Shown here: piece by piece, positions 49,097 through 60,744 of the stretch
Layout of the letters: each line of letters starts with the position of its first letter
Position numbering within the stretch: the stretch's first letter is position 1
From: Nissolia schottii
Taxonomy: Eukaryota > Streptophyta > Magnoliopsida > Fabales > Fabaceae
Length of the DNA: 64,000 nucleotides
Reading direction: 5' to 3'
Assembly (NCBI GenBank): GCA_003254905.1
Contig: QANU01099343.1
Span: 1 to 64,000 of the forward strand
Translations under genes and position numbers: made by a program
Notes under the pieces: model-generated
What the model saw: the letters and a program-made list of their open reading frames with translations, nothing else
What the model was told of the DNA's origin: nothing
Database searches by the model: none

Positions 49097-52000
49097 TCAG
49101 CTAGATGTTAATGTTCCACTTAGGTCGACTACTATGACACTGGTGTTATCTCTGCTTCCTTTTGCCATTGCAATCTCAGCCAAGAGGGCTGCAGCCTCTG
49201 CAGCACTGCCTTGATCCCCAGCCCCATTCGAAACTCTCCTAATCAGGCCGTTGAGACTTTTCCTTACAACCTGGCACGCTACCTCGCTAGAGATCACATC
49301 CCACAAGCCATCACTTGCTAGTATTAGAAATTCATCTTTGCCGGTTCGCTTGGTAACCGTGACTTCTGGTTCCGATATTACGAATGGCCGGAGGTACTGG
49401 TCTCCTGCATAAAATTATGCGATCAGAACAGATAGCAATTGGTGCAGTACTATAATTACGGTGATATTATAAGTATAGCTAGCGCACACAACCAGACATA
49501 CAGATTGCTGAATAAATATAATGCATCATTAGGAAAAGATAATGGATTTTGAAAATCATCATAATAAAGTCAAGACTTTCTAAATGTAACCATTTCTGCC
49601 TGCAAATTCACTTTCCGCATTTTAAGAATAGACAGATCATTCATTTAGGTTCTACACTAAAGTTTGACTATTAAACATGAGGGGCATAGCGTAATCCTAG
49701 TAACTTGATAGATCAGGATTCCTTAATGTCAAACCTCTCCATACGCTATGTAGAACTGGGGAGTTTCACGTAATTGACCAAATCCCACAAGCGAGAAGCT
49801 AATTTGTAGAGTATATTAAGCAGGTGAAGATTGGGGACAATAATTCTAAATATATTTTAATTTTATAATTTTTGAGACAAACAAAGAGCCCTGTAAATTC
49901 AACTCATTTGAATTGTCCACGAAAGTAATTCATATTCTATAAGAGGGAATGCGGTTTATACAACGAGACAATTTCCTTCTAAAAATTGTGTTCAAGACTC
50001 AAGCTCAACAAAGTTGCATACTAACTAGACTCGCCTGTTTCCGTGGAAATGGTTCAAAATATTTAAATCATTATTACATTTATGTCGTATCTTCAACTTT
50101 AAGACTGTAGATAACCACACCCTACCAATTATCTTTTAAGTTAAAACCAGTTTTTGTGATATGCCTTAACAACAACCGAAGCAAACTTTCATGGTTAACC
50201 ACATTCTGCTAATATTCCATTTCATGCGTGGATCCAAGCGATTTTTTGTGAGTTTAAGACTTAAAAGGCAATATGATGATTATACACGTTCAAATGTTAA
50301 GGTCAAAGGTGCCGATTTTGTCAAGGTTGCTCTTCTACTCTGAAAAGCCAGAGGTGGTGCCGAGATTATTCTGCTATTTCAGGGTCTGAGCAGAGAAAAA
50401 CGCTATGTTGAACGCCAAACAGAAAGGACATACAAAAGCAGTGAAATTATTAAATAAAAGGAAAGTAGTTTAACGAATAAATTGAGTGATTAATAAATAT
50501 TAACAACTACACATCTATATATATTCAAAGTTCAAATCACGAACCTATAGATCGCGAAGTAGCAAGAACACCTAGAACGCGCTGGCCATTCCAGTTTATG
50601 ACCCTTCCGCCAGCTTCTTCGATTCGCATAAACTCATCAGGCCTGTCGGGCTTTGCACATAGAAGGGATATTAAATATTTGAGTTCTGCTACACGTACAT
50701 CAAAAATCATACACCATACATACACCTTATATTTATATACATAAAATTTGTGTTTTAACTCATGTAATATTTGTGCACTTAACTTAATATAGTTAAAAAT
50801 ATCATTTATAAATTTGTAATATTTGTGCACTCGTGAGAATAAAGTTTGTGCATTATAAATTGTGTATGTATGAGTGTATAAAATTGAGTGTACATGTAAC
50901 ATTTTTTGTTGAATATTAATTTGATGCACCCCCACCATTATAGAGATCCCAAAATCTCGTAAAGATGATCGAAATAATTTATCCAACGACAAAAATACAG
51001 TTTAGACTCTAGAGAAGTGTAGACTAAAAAAATTGATTCAACGACAAAAATACAGTTTACAATACACTCAGAAGAGTGTAGACGGAAAAAAAAAAATTAG
51101 TCTAACATTCCCTCGTCGGCAACAATATTTGTTAGTGAAAAAAAATAAAAAAGAAGTTCCGATTAACACGGGCAATTGTGGAAAGTTTTAAGATAACGTC
51201 AAACTTTTTAATCACAACTGGTGCTGTGCCAGCTCTATCGTGGGAGTTCTAGCCGCTGATCTCAAGTTAATATAATACTATAATTAAATCATTACATACA
51301 TGTGATGAAAAATTGAAAAATGGTGGGAAGTTTCATTATAACAAAATGCTGTTTTACTGGGGACTAAAAAAATAAGAATTAAGAAATATGAAATAATAAT
51401 AACTCGTGAAAAATTAGAGAATTCCGCCTGTTAAAATATTAATTAGGACTTTTAGGAAGATACAAACAAATATGCGCATTACCTTATGATCGCTAGACAA
51501 GTCGACGGCCTCACCTCCTCTTCCCAACACGGCCCTACAATCACCGCAATTAGCGACGATGACCTCCTGCGTGGCGACGACGGCGACAACAGCCGTGGAA
51601 CCCACCGTCCTGACCGCTGCATTACCGGCAACCTCCCCGTCCATTTTACGAAAACACCCTTCCATCACTCCCTCCCAGTCCCACTCCACCTCACACTTAC
51701 CGCTCCTCCTCTCCATCTCCTCCGCCACCAGCCGGTGCAACCGCTCGCGACACATCTCCGCCACCTGAGCTCCGCCGTGTCCGTCGAAGATCGCGAAGAA
51801 ATCGCACTTCGAATCCTCCTTCGAAGCGAACCCTATCTCCAAGCTCACGGCGTCCTCCATCTCCTTCCTGCTCCCGATCACCGACACCGAACCGTAGGAC
51901 TGAACCGCGCCGTTTCTCTTCGACGACGAGCGATCCTCCTCCTCCGATGAGGACGAGGAGGACAACAGCGAAAGAGATATCTCCACGGACTCGTGAATCT

Positions 52001-52211
52001 CTCCCCGCTTGTTCTCAGAATCGACCGCCTCCTCCTCCGTCGGAGGACCGCCACTTCCGACGTGGATCTTGGCCTCGCAAGTGTACTTCATTCGCCGGAT
52101 TCTGAGCCTTCTCCGCCGAGCATTCTTGAACCTCGTGACAGTACCTTCCGACTCAGCAACCACTCGCCGCAGATTGATCTCCGGAGGCGAGTGGATTTGG
52201 GGGTTCTTCAT
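49097..52211 (-). CDS. Clade A protein phosphatase 2C (ABA signalling), three exons
   Basis: Exons are 52211-51483, 50650-50545 and 49404-49097, joined by GT-AG introns, giving 380 aa. PP2C metal and catalytic motifs are present: EMEDAV (117-122), DGHGG (143-147), GSTAV (204-208), NCGDCRAVL (221-229), DGLWD (310-314) and SRDN (362-365). The N-terminus has the arginine-rich [10 protein letters not shown] (31-40) typical of clade A, then an acidic/serine-rich stretch (78-98). Trp263 in [21 protein letters not shown] sits where ABI1/HAB1 have the Trp that contacts the ABA receptor. Such enzymes dephosphorylate SnRK2 kinases and are inhibited by PYR/PYL receptors bound to ABA. An upstream in-frame ATG at 52274 would add 21 hydrophobic residues; I prefer 52211. 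Subgroup (HAI, PP2CA or AHG1-like) is unresolved. Confidence 0.92.
50984..51090. repeat. 55-bp tandem duplication in intron 1 of the PP2C gene
   Basis: CAACGACAAAAATACAGTTT occurs at 50984 and again at 51039, each followed by a related AGAGAAGTGTAGAC or AGAAGAGTGTAGAC stretch. The rest of intron 1 (50651-51482) and intron 2 (49405-50544) is AT-rich and without recognisable features. Confidence 0.75.
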
Positions 52212-52459
52212 CGTCGTCTCGCTTGCATGTGATGATACCAAGAAGAAAACAAAACAACGCAAATGATGAAACAAAACGAACAGCGAAAGCGAAACGGCAA
52301 TGGTTTAAAAACGGCGCTCGAGCGCAATTTGGAGCATTTAAAAGTGGTTGATTGCGAGGCATGAGAGGAGTTGAATCTCAGCCGTCGGTGGAGCGGGATG
52401 GGATTAGGGAGCTACAGCTGGGCTTAGAGGGACCAGTGAGTTGGATTTCCGTGAGGGGA

Positions 52460-52614
52460 ACGTGGACGGCTGAGATGAGCGGGGGGGACACGTGGACTGT
52501 TGATGCCTGGAGATGCGACTCTGTCGGGTAAAAGATGGAGTGGTGGTGGGTCCAGTTGGTGAAAGGAGGAAGAGATTGAGGGGAGGGGTCAGAATCATAG
52601 GTCGATTACGTGGC
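52460..52614 (-). promoter_or_regulatory. Three ACGTGG (ABRE-type) motifs upstream of the PP2C gene
   Basis: ACGTGG on the plus strand at 52460-52465, ACACGTGG at 52488-52495, and ACGTGGC at 52608-52614, about 250-400 bp upstream of the chosen ATG. ABF/AREB bZIP factors bind this core, and ABA-induced clade A PP2Cs usually carry such sites in pairs. Function here is inferred. Confidence 0.6.
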
Positions 52615-53975
52615 TTAGCCGAGGCTGCTTTTTCGCAGTTTTGCTTTTTATTTCTGTTGAGTTGCGCGAGGTTGGAGGGGGCCAGGTGTTGAGTGGAGGT
52701 GGGTTGCGTCTCTGATTGGGGCCCCTAGATACCATTGCCTCTTCCTAACTACTGCAAGTACACACTCTCTCTCCGTGCTGATATTTCGAGTTTTCATTGG
52801 CCAGGCCAGTCGTGAGCCAATTATCTGGTCCTTGATTTTTTTTTTTTCGGTATAAACTCTCTGATTTCTTTATTGTCTTGTTTGTTCTTCGCTTAACAAG
52901 TGTGTCGTCAATGCTATCATATTTTTTGTGATTGGAAATTTTGATTTTTGCCAATAATGTAGAAGGAGAACCTTCTAATTTTATATATTGGAAATTACAG
53001 CTGTTGGCTTGTGATTGAAGTCTATACATCAAAATATCTCATTGGGCCAGCAGCAGTTTCTGCTTTCCGCGCCGAGTTTTCATCAAAAAGACATACGTAA
53101 TTGGCAGAAAAAATTCCCAAAAGTAAAACGTTAAAATTATCATATTAATCAAATGTTGATTTAAATTGATTCTCAAATTTTTTTTTAATATTTGGAATTG
53201 GCTTTTAAAAGAGTTTATTTGAATTGATCCCTTTTAAAAAAAAATTAAGAAACATAATTTATTTTTTTATTTTGTATCAAAGTTAAGAAGAAAAGTAAAG
53301 TTTCATCGTAGGGTGAGAATATGATCAGCCGTTGTTTAACCATACTAAATAATATTGGGTGAATATTGTTGTTCGGCCACTGCACCTGTTTTAGTTGCTA
53401 AATACAATATTGCAATCATACTCTCTTAAAATTTTGTATTTATAAAAAGGGTCCCTTGAACAAATTAGGTAAGTAAGAAGAACCCTGGGTTCTGTTTTGC
53501 TCCGTCGACACCATCCTTCACACAAAAAGCTTTGTTTACCATCGTGAGAGGCCAAAATTGAAACAGATCTATCACCACCACTTTTTTCGTTGGCGTTTCT
53601 ATGGTAGTATAAGTTTTAGTAGCCGCATAAGTAGTTTTTGTTCATCCATTATTTGACATTTTGTGCTTACTTTGTCAAGGATTGTGGCAATATCAGTTTC
53701 GGCAACCATAGAAGAACTTGTCATGCATCCGCTCTTTTGACATTTTCTACAACTCTAAGGTCCGAAGGCGACAATGGAGGTATGTTTACTATTTATTTTG
53801 TTTGAGTTTGAACTTTTTTTTTTTGTTTTTGAGTTCGTCAAAGTTTTTTTTTAAATGTCCAAAAACATTCTTGTTAAATTAAGATGTGTTGTTAATGAAA
53901 TTAATCTTGTGTTAGAATTTGCGTTATATTATGTAGAGAAAATATTTAAGGTTAAATATTGTTAAATAGTTTATG
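52615..53975. other. Intergenic, no gene seen
   Basis: AT-rich with homopolymer T/A runs. A TTTATAAAAAG motif near 53440, followed by a GC-richer stretch (53490-53620) and an ATG at 53772 before a GTATGT, could be the leader of a lost gene or transposon. I cannot assign it. The gypsy sequence starts at about 53976. Confidence 0.4.
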
Positions 53976-53984
53976 GGCAACAGC

Positions 53985-55368
53985 AGTTTTGATAGAATTG
54001 GCTGAGAACATTCTTGTTGTGAAGGAGTATCTGGACGTATTTCCTACTGACATTCTAGAGTTTCCTCCGAAATGAGAGGTGGAGTTTTCAATTGACCTGG
54101 TATCGGGAACAGGTCCTATTTCCATCGCACCCTCCAGGATGTCCTTAGTGGAACTGTAGGAGCTAAAGAAACAGTTGGAGGAGCTGATGGAAAAGAAGTT
54201 CATTCAACCAAGTGCATCGCCATGGGGAGCTCCAGTTTTGTTTGTAAAGAAGAAGGACGATACTATGAGGATGTGTATTGATTATAGGCAGTTGAACAAG
54301 GTGACGATAAAGAATAAATACCTGTTGCCTAGGATTGATGACTTGTTGGACCAGTTGAAGGGTGCCCAAGTTTTCTCCAAGATCGATTTGTGATCGGGCT
54401 ACCATCAAATAAGGGTGTGGGAAGAAGACATCCCCAAGACGGCATTCAGATCTCGGTATGGTCACTGTGAGTTTACGGTAATGTCGTTCGGATTAGCAAA
54501 TGCCCCAACTGTATTCATGGATTACATGGACAGAATTTTCCATGCCTACTTGGACAAGTGCGTCATTGTATTCATTGACAACATACTGGTATACTCGAAG
54601 AGCGAAGAGGAGCACGCCAGGCACTTAAGATTAGTACTGGAGATCTTACGAGAAAAGAAGTTGTATGCCAAACTCTATAAGTGCTAATTTGGGACCAAGG
54701 AAGTGCAATTCCTCAGTCATGTGGTGACAAAGCATGGAGTGGCAGTAGATCCAGCAAAAGTTGAGGCAGTTAAAGCATGGGATCGACCCACTTCAGCTAC
54801 CGAGGTTCGAAGCTTCCTAAGTTTGGCTGACAATTACAGAAGATTCATCAAGGGGTTCTCGCAAATTGCGTTGCCCTTAACCAAGCTAACTCGGAAAGGA
54901 GCAAAAATGGAATGGTCGCCGGAATGTGAGAACAGTTTCTGCACGCTAAAGGAAAAGTTAATCACTGCCCCAGTATTGGTGCTACCCGACCCTCAAGCAC
55001 CATTTGAGGTATATTGTGATGCATCTGGCGCAGGGTTAGGATGTATGCTGATGCAAAACCGCCAGGCCATAGCATATGCCTCAAGGCAGCTGAGGCCTCA
55101 TGAGATCAACTATCTAACGCATGACCTAGAGTTGGCTGCAGTGGTGTTTGCACTGAAAATTTGGAGGCACTATCTGTATGGAGTACAGTTCGAAGTATTT
55201 TTAGATCACAAGAGTCTGAAATACTTATTCGACCAAAAAGAACTCAACATGAGGCAGCGAAGATGGATGGAGTTCCTCAAGGATTATGACTTCGGCCTCC
55301 ATTACCACCCAGGGAAAGCAAATGTGGTAGCGGACGCATTGAGCCAAAAATCCTTGCACGCAGCATAG
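53985..55368 (+). pseudogene. Gypsy reverse transcriptase and RNase H
   Basis: Blocks in order: [87 protein letters not shown] and [18 protein letters not shown]. RNase H follows with [51 protein letters not shown] and [15 protein letters not shown]. Stop codons at 54073-54075, about 54157, 54391-54393 and 54685-54687 break it. The catalytic box is FIDN where the family has F/YxDD, so the last metal-binding Asp is lost. The frame from 54703 to 55368 is otherwise open. Confidence 0.92.
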
Positions 55369-55599
55369 ATGATGGTGCAAGAAGTAAAGCTGATTGAAGA
55401 GTTCCGCAATCTTAACGTGGATGTAGTGCCTCAAACGAGTAGCATGCGACTGTGCTACCTGCAAATCACCAATAATTTCCAGCAAAGGATTAGAGAAGCT
55501 CAGGCGAGCTGTCAAGAAGACACTTGGTGCAAGTTCAAGAAAGCGGTGGAGGAAGGTAAATTCCCTGAAGTTACCACTGGAGATCACTGGGTGATGAGA

Positions 55600-56948
55600 T
55601 TTAATCAAGGCCTGTGTGTACCTAATCAAGATGGTCTAAGGGAGGTTATTTTGTAAGAAGGTCACAAGAGCCATTTTACCATACATCCGGGGACCACCAA
55701 AATGTATCACGACCTGAAAAAATGTTCTGGTGGCCAGGGTTCTAAAGGGACGTAGAGGACCGGGTCCAAAAATGCCTAATCTATCAAAAAGTAAAGGTGG
55801 AACACCAGAAACCTCCCGAGTTGTTGACTCCACCAGAGATCCCCGTGTGGAAATGGGAAAGGATTGCAATGGATTTCATTTCAGGATTACCGCGCACTCC
55901 TAAGGGATTAGATGTTATTTGGGTAATAGTGGATAGATTGACCAAATCAACTCATTTTATCCCAGTAAGGATGAACTACCCCATGAACAAGCTTGTGAAG
56001 TTGTATATTAAAGAAGTGGTAAGGTTGCACGGTGTACCATCTTCCATCATCTCAGGTAGGGATCCACGCTTCACCTCCAAATTCTGGACAACATTCCAAA
56101 AGGCTTATGGGTCCCAGCTGCATTTGAGTTATGCTTATCATCCTCAGACTGATGGCCAATCAGAACGGATGATCCAAACCCTGGAAGATATGCTGAAGTC
56201 TTGTGTATTAAGTACACCAGGCAATTGGGATGAGTTACTGCCATATGTAGAGTTTGCTTATAACAATAGTTATCAGGCCAGCATAGGAATGGCCCCTTTC
56301 GAAGCTCTCTACGAACAAAAGTGTCAATCTCCCACCTGTTGGAACGACAACCGGAAATACATGCACCTAGGACCAGAAGAGCTTAGAGAGGCGGAGGAAA
56401 TGGCAAAGATGGTACGTCAGAGGATCCTTGCAACACAGAATCGTCAAAAGAGCTATGTGAACGTAAGAAGGAGGCCCCTTGAATTTCAAGAAGGAGATCA
56501 TGTCTTCCTGAAAGTTACATCGGCTACGGGTATTGGAAGGTCCTTAAAGGTGAAAAGGTTGAATCCTCATTTTATGGGACCATTCCAAATTCTTAAACGC
56601 ATTGGACCCGTAGCATACCGCATAGCCCTTCCCCCAAATTTGGCCAATATCCACGACGTCTTCCATGTCTCACAGTTGCGGAAGTATCACACGTCTTCGG
56701 AGCATGTGTTAGAGCTGGAAGAGATACAACTGAGAGAAGATCTTGCTCTACCACTACAACCGCAGAAGATCATCGATCGCAAGACCCGGAAGACTAGCAA
56801 CAAAGAGATTCCGATAGTGCAGATAATTTGGAGATACAAAGATGTTAAGGAGCAGACATGGGAGCTCGAAGAGGATGTGAAGAAAGCGTATCCCGAATTA
56901 TTTGAAGGTATAAATTTCGAGGGCAAAATTTTTCTAAGGGGGGAGGAA
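55600..56948 (+). pseudogene. Gypsy integrase with C-terminal chromodomain-like region
   Basis: The zinc-finger part (HKSHFTIHPGTTKMYHDLK, then CLIYQK in another frame) is frameshifted near 55720 and has a stop at about 55656. From 55797 a 391-codon frame is open: MDFISGLP (first Asp), IISGRDPRFTSKFW (second Asp), HPQTDGQSERMIQTLEDML (Glu), YNNSYQASIGMAPFEALYE, then GPFQILKRIGPVAYRIALP, HDVFHVSQLRKY, and the chromodomain-like IVQIIWRYKDVKEQTWELEEDVKKAYPELF. The DDE triad is intact. Such tails direct integration toward particular chromatin in chromoviruses. Confidence 0.92.
56936..56948 (+). other. Polypurine tract
   Basis: AAGGGGGGAGGAA immediately before the LTR start TGTAACTTC. Confidence 0.85.
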
Positions 56949-59573
56949 TGTAACTTCTCACTTTCTCCTTAGCTAAAATCTCGCTCGATAACTGTTTAGC
57001 AATTCTCGTTGTAGGTTAAACTACTATAAATACACACTCTTAGGTTAAAAGTTTCTGTAGAAATAATTCTACGCATTTTCGCAAAATTCTGCAGACACTA
57101 GAATAAACCCTTTTTGTCGTTTGCGTAAAATCGCACGTTAAAAGTATCCGTAAAAGGTACGGCTATAGAAAAGGATTTACAAACACCTCAAATGGACCTA
57201 AAATCTTTTTTAGAAACATTAGGGGGATCACAAGGACGTGATCAAAATATTTTTAGAATAACCGCACGCGACGTACTGGGACCGAAAATGATAAAACCTG
57301 ATCAAAATTGATCTGCCGGAGGCCCTTAATTCTTGACCACAAAAATAGGCCAAGAGACAAGCAACACACACAGCCAAGAATGGCCCATATATGGTCAAAT
57401 TGTCATCCTCCATGAGTCACCATATGAGTCATTACATGACTAGGCTAGGTGACATCATGGCTTATGTCACATAAGGGCAAATTGGAAATTTTGCCCCAAT
57501 GGCAAAATTGGAAGGTGAATTTTGGGCTAGGGCTATAAATACCCCTTATGGTCCAAAATTTTGGGAGAAAAATAGGAGAACCTTGGCCAAACTCTGTTCG
57601 TTTACACATTCAGTTGTTACATTGTCCAAACACTAACCCGGAGACTTCCCCTCAGAAAACCTAGTTCAAGTTTCCCAAACCCTAACCTCACAAATCCTCC
57701 TAGTGTCTTAGAGAAATCTCTCATACCTCTATTTTAAGAGTAAGATCTTGGAGGCAACCAATCAAGGTGGGATTCTACATAAACCGGTTGAACAAGTAGC
57801 AGCAAGTGCGAAAAATGTGGGTAACCTGACATAATCACTGTCTATGTGATTTAAGATGCTTAATGATATTCATGATATATTTTGTGTTAAAATATGCTAG
57901 GTTTCTTGCTTAATAACTCTCTTGGATAGACTACCATGATGATACTTGCATATGTGAATTTATGCATGCTTAGAAGTTGTGAATTTATTGTTGAGGAAAT
58001 TGTTGAAGTTATGTTTGGAAATGATATGGAACATGAAACTATGTCTTTTATATGGTGGAAATTGATAATAAATGTTGGAAGAATTGTGCTTATGATTGAA
58101 GAAGAGAAACCTGGTAAAACATGGAAAATTACAGAATTTAAACCTGAAATTTGCCCAGCGTGCCGCGCATTGAGCGGCTTATGCTAGGCGCTGAGCGGTC
58201 TGACGGAAGTCTAGAATTTCCAATACAAAAACTTAGCATTTCCTTGTCATAAAACTTTTCCTAAATACAATTCTTTTACCGCTTGCAATTGTCCATGGAT
58301 CTGCTTATTTTACCAAGTAAATTAGTTATCATGAAATGATGATTTATGTTAATGATATATGAACTATTTGAAATGAGAGGAAAAAGGAAAAAGGAAAGGA
58401 AAGGAAAGTAAAGGAAAGGAAAAAGGAACCCTAGGGCGTGACGTCACTAAGTCCCTAAAGGATGATAATGTTAAAGGGATTGAAGTTTTCCTAGCTGCGT
58501 CGATAGGGCCGACAGGAAAAACAAGTTCAACTCTGGGATTATCTCGTTCAAAGCCGAAGAACGGCGATAGATCCACTCGCCATTCGAAGCTGAAAAATGG
58601 ATACTCCTATCGTGAGCGATGAGATTTTGTGGGAAGCAGATCCACTCAGGTTAAGCGCTGTCTAGTCCTCACGATACTGAGTTAAAAGGTAGCTTGTACG
58701 GGGAGGCCACCCCTATGAGAGGGTTGAACTTGAGTATGTGAACTATGTGATATACAACTGTACATAAGTGGATGTGCGCAGAATCTTATAATTAAAATGG
58801 GCACGGTTATAAGTGGACGCAAGCTGAAGCTTATTATGTGACATTATGTGACCTAAGGATTAGACTAGAGAACATATGACTTAGATAATGAAGAATAGGT
58901 TCCCCGATCACCTAGTAAACTAGATAAAACTGCTTAGGCTTAGTATGGATCTTAATAACTAGTAGGAATATAATATAACTGTAACACCTAGAAACCCCTA
59001 AATGGCCTGAAGCATAAATAAGAATAAGCAAATCCCCCAGAACCCAAGGTTTCCCATTGAGAACGCAATGTTCTCACCCCACTCATTTGTGACTTCAGGG
59101 TCAGACGTTGAACAAGGAGCAGGCACCCCGGTGGAGCAGTATCCAGAGGAGGCAAACGAGGAGCTGGATGGCCGGTATTAGACCGGAATAGGCTATGTCA
59201 ACCTTAGAGAACTAAGTCTATGTTTTGTAATATGATATTATGTATTTGTATGTGACCTCTATGATACTATAAGTGTAACTGTTCTGTGAAGTTATGATAT
59301 GGACCACTTGTTGATGTGTGTTATAAAAATGAATTTATCTAGCCAACACTCGACAGGTTTTCTACATTATTGCTTACGCCGTATGATATAACGTGAACAA
59401 GGCTCATACTTTACATTTTAATACGTACAAGGCAAAGTTCAAATTGGTCCATATTTTGGGTAACCAAATTTTTAATGCATAAATGAGACTATGTATTATC
59501 CCCACCAAAGTTGATAACAACTTAGTAAGCGAGTTTGCGACTTAAGCGTGAACTAGCTAGTTAGGGTGTTTCA
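56949..59573 (+). repeat. 3' LTR of the gypsy element
   Basis: 2625 bp, TGTAACTTCT to GGTGTTTCA. It has a TATA box at 57534-57540, GTGGGTAACCTGAC and CACTGTCTATGTG at 57816-57850, a GGAAA-rich run at 58376-58425, and a TTCTCACCCCACTCATTTG block at 59070. Small frames at 57936-58187 are LTR sequence. Confidence 0.85.
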
Positions 59574-59579
59574 AACATC

Positions 59580-60095
59580 ATCTGAGGTCCGTAGTTTTCT
59601 AGGCCTAGCCAGTAGTATCGTGGTTTCATGAAGGATTTCTTGAAGATCGCAATACCTTTAACGAAGCACACACAGAAAGGGGAAAAGTTTCTATGATCGA
59701 CGGAGTGTGAATACAACTTTTAGAAGTTAAAGGATAGTCTGACCTTAGCACCTGTGCTTGTGCTACCTTTCGGTGTGGGCGGGTTTTCCATCTTATGTGA
59801 CGCTTTAAGAGTTGGCCTTGGGTGCGTCCTTATGCAATATGCCCAAGTTATAGCCTATGCATCAAGTCAAATCAAGAAGCACGAACAGAACTATACCACT
59901 CACGACTTGGAGATGACAACAGTAATCTTCACCTTGAAGATATGGAGGCATTATCTGTATGGGGAACCTTGTGAGATTTTCACAGACCACAAAAGCCTAC
60001 AGTACATCCTCAAACAAAAAAAAAACTTAACCTCAGGCAATGTCGATAGGTAGAATTACTCAAGGATTGTGAGTGCACCATCCAAATATTGGATT
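59580..60095 (+). pseudogene. Second gypsy RT/RNase H fragment
   Basis: SEVRSFLGLAS at 59585 (RT end), then [76 protein letters not shown]. Frameshifts and stops break the first part. It differs from the RNase H at 55000, so it belongs to another element. Similarity ends near 60095. It begins within 10 bp of the end of the 3' LTR, so that LTR probably lies inside this older element. Confidence 0.85.
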
Positions 60096-60744
60096 GAGGC
60101 GATTCAAATCTCCAATTAAAATCAAGAGATAGATCTAAAACTTTGTAGTTGAGGTCAAATCGAGATTCAATCTCCATCCTAGCCCAAAATCCGTGGCAAA
60201 GTCAACACTAAAAATCTTCAACAAATCTTTGACCAAATCTTTTTGAATTTGAATTCAATCTTGCATTTATTGGTTCAAATCTTCTCTTCAAATCTATTCT
60301 TCAAAATTTATATCTTATCAAATCTCCTTCAAATCTTCAATGATCATCTTGATAATTTATTTTCTGCAATTAAAATAGAAAACTAAAAAAGAACAAAAGA
60401 AATCTACATATTAAATTCTAAGATAAAAATAGTGCTTTAAATTGCGTTTTTCTCAATTTCTCACAAAAGAGGATAATGTGCAAAACATACTAATTAAGCA
60501 TTAAAACCACACATTTTTAGTATGCAATGTTTTATTATAGAATAATAAAATAGGGTACAAACTCCACCTATCAACGCTAACATGGACTTCAATAGGAGCA
60601 AAAGTATGATATTCAAGTATATATTTGCAGATAACTTGAACCCAATGTAAGCTATTATTTCGAATATCCATATTAATTAATTATGCCATTGAGTAAATAC
60701 TCTATCACATAACAACCTTCTTTAATAATTAAACCCTTAACATC
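60096..60744. other. Intergenic, no gene seen
   Basis: AT-rich, with several TCAAATCT repeats at 60230-60340. No coding or structural feature supported. Confidence 0.5.

Larger units (their letters stand above)
53976..59573 (+). mobile_element. 5'-truncated Ty3/gypsy chromovirus
   Basis: Contains, in order, RT, RNase H, integrase with a C-terminal chromodomain-like region, polypurine tract (56936-56948) and a 3' LTR (56949-59573). The 5' LTR, gag and protease are missing. Domain order (RT before integrase) and the integrase tail are those of plant chromoviruses of the Tekay/Del type. Several stops make it inactive. The LTR shares features with the other long LTRs in this window, so this is a plausible relative of the element that supplied enzymes to them. 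Confidence 0.9.

Noticed and set aside
51486-52266. Plus-strand frames over the PP2C first exon
   Set aside because: Antisense shadows of a GC-richer coding exon.
52212-52274. The 21-residue upstream extension of the PP2C protein (MFHHLRCFVFF...)
   Set aside because: Looks like translated 5' untranslated sequence. Clade A N-termini resemble the form starting at 52211, though the longer start cannot be excluded.
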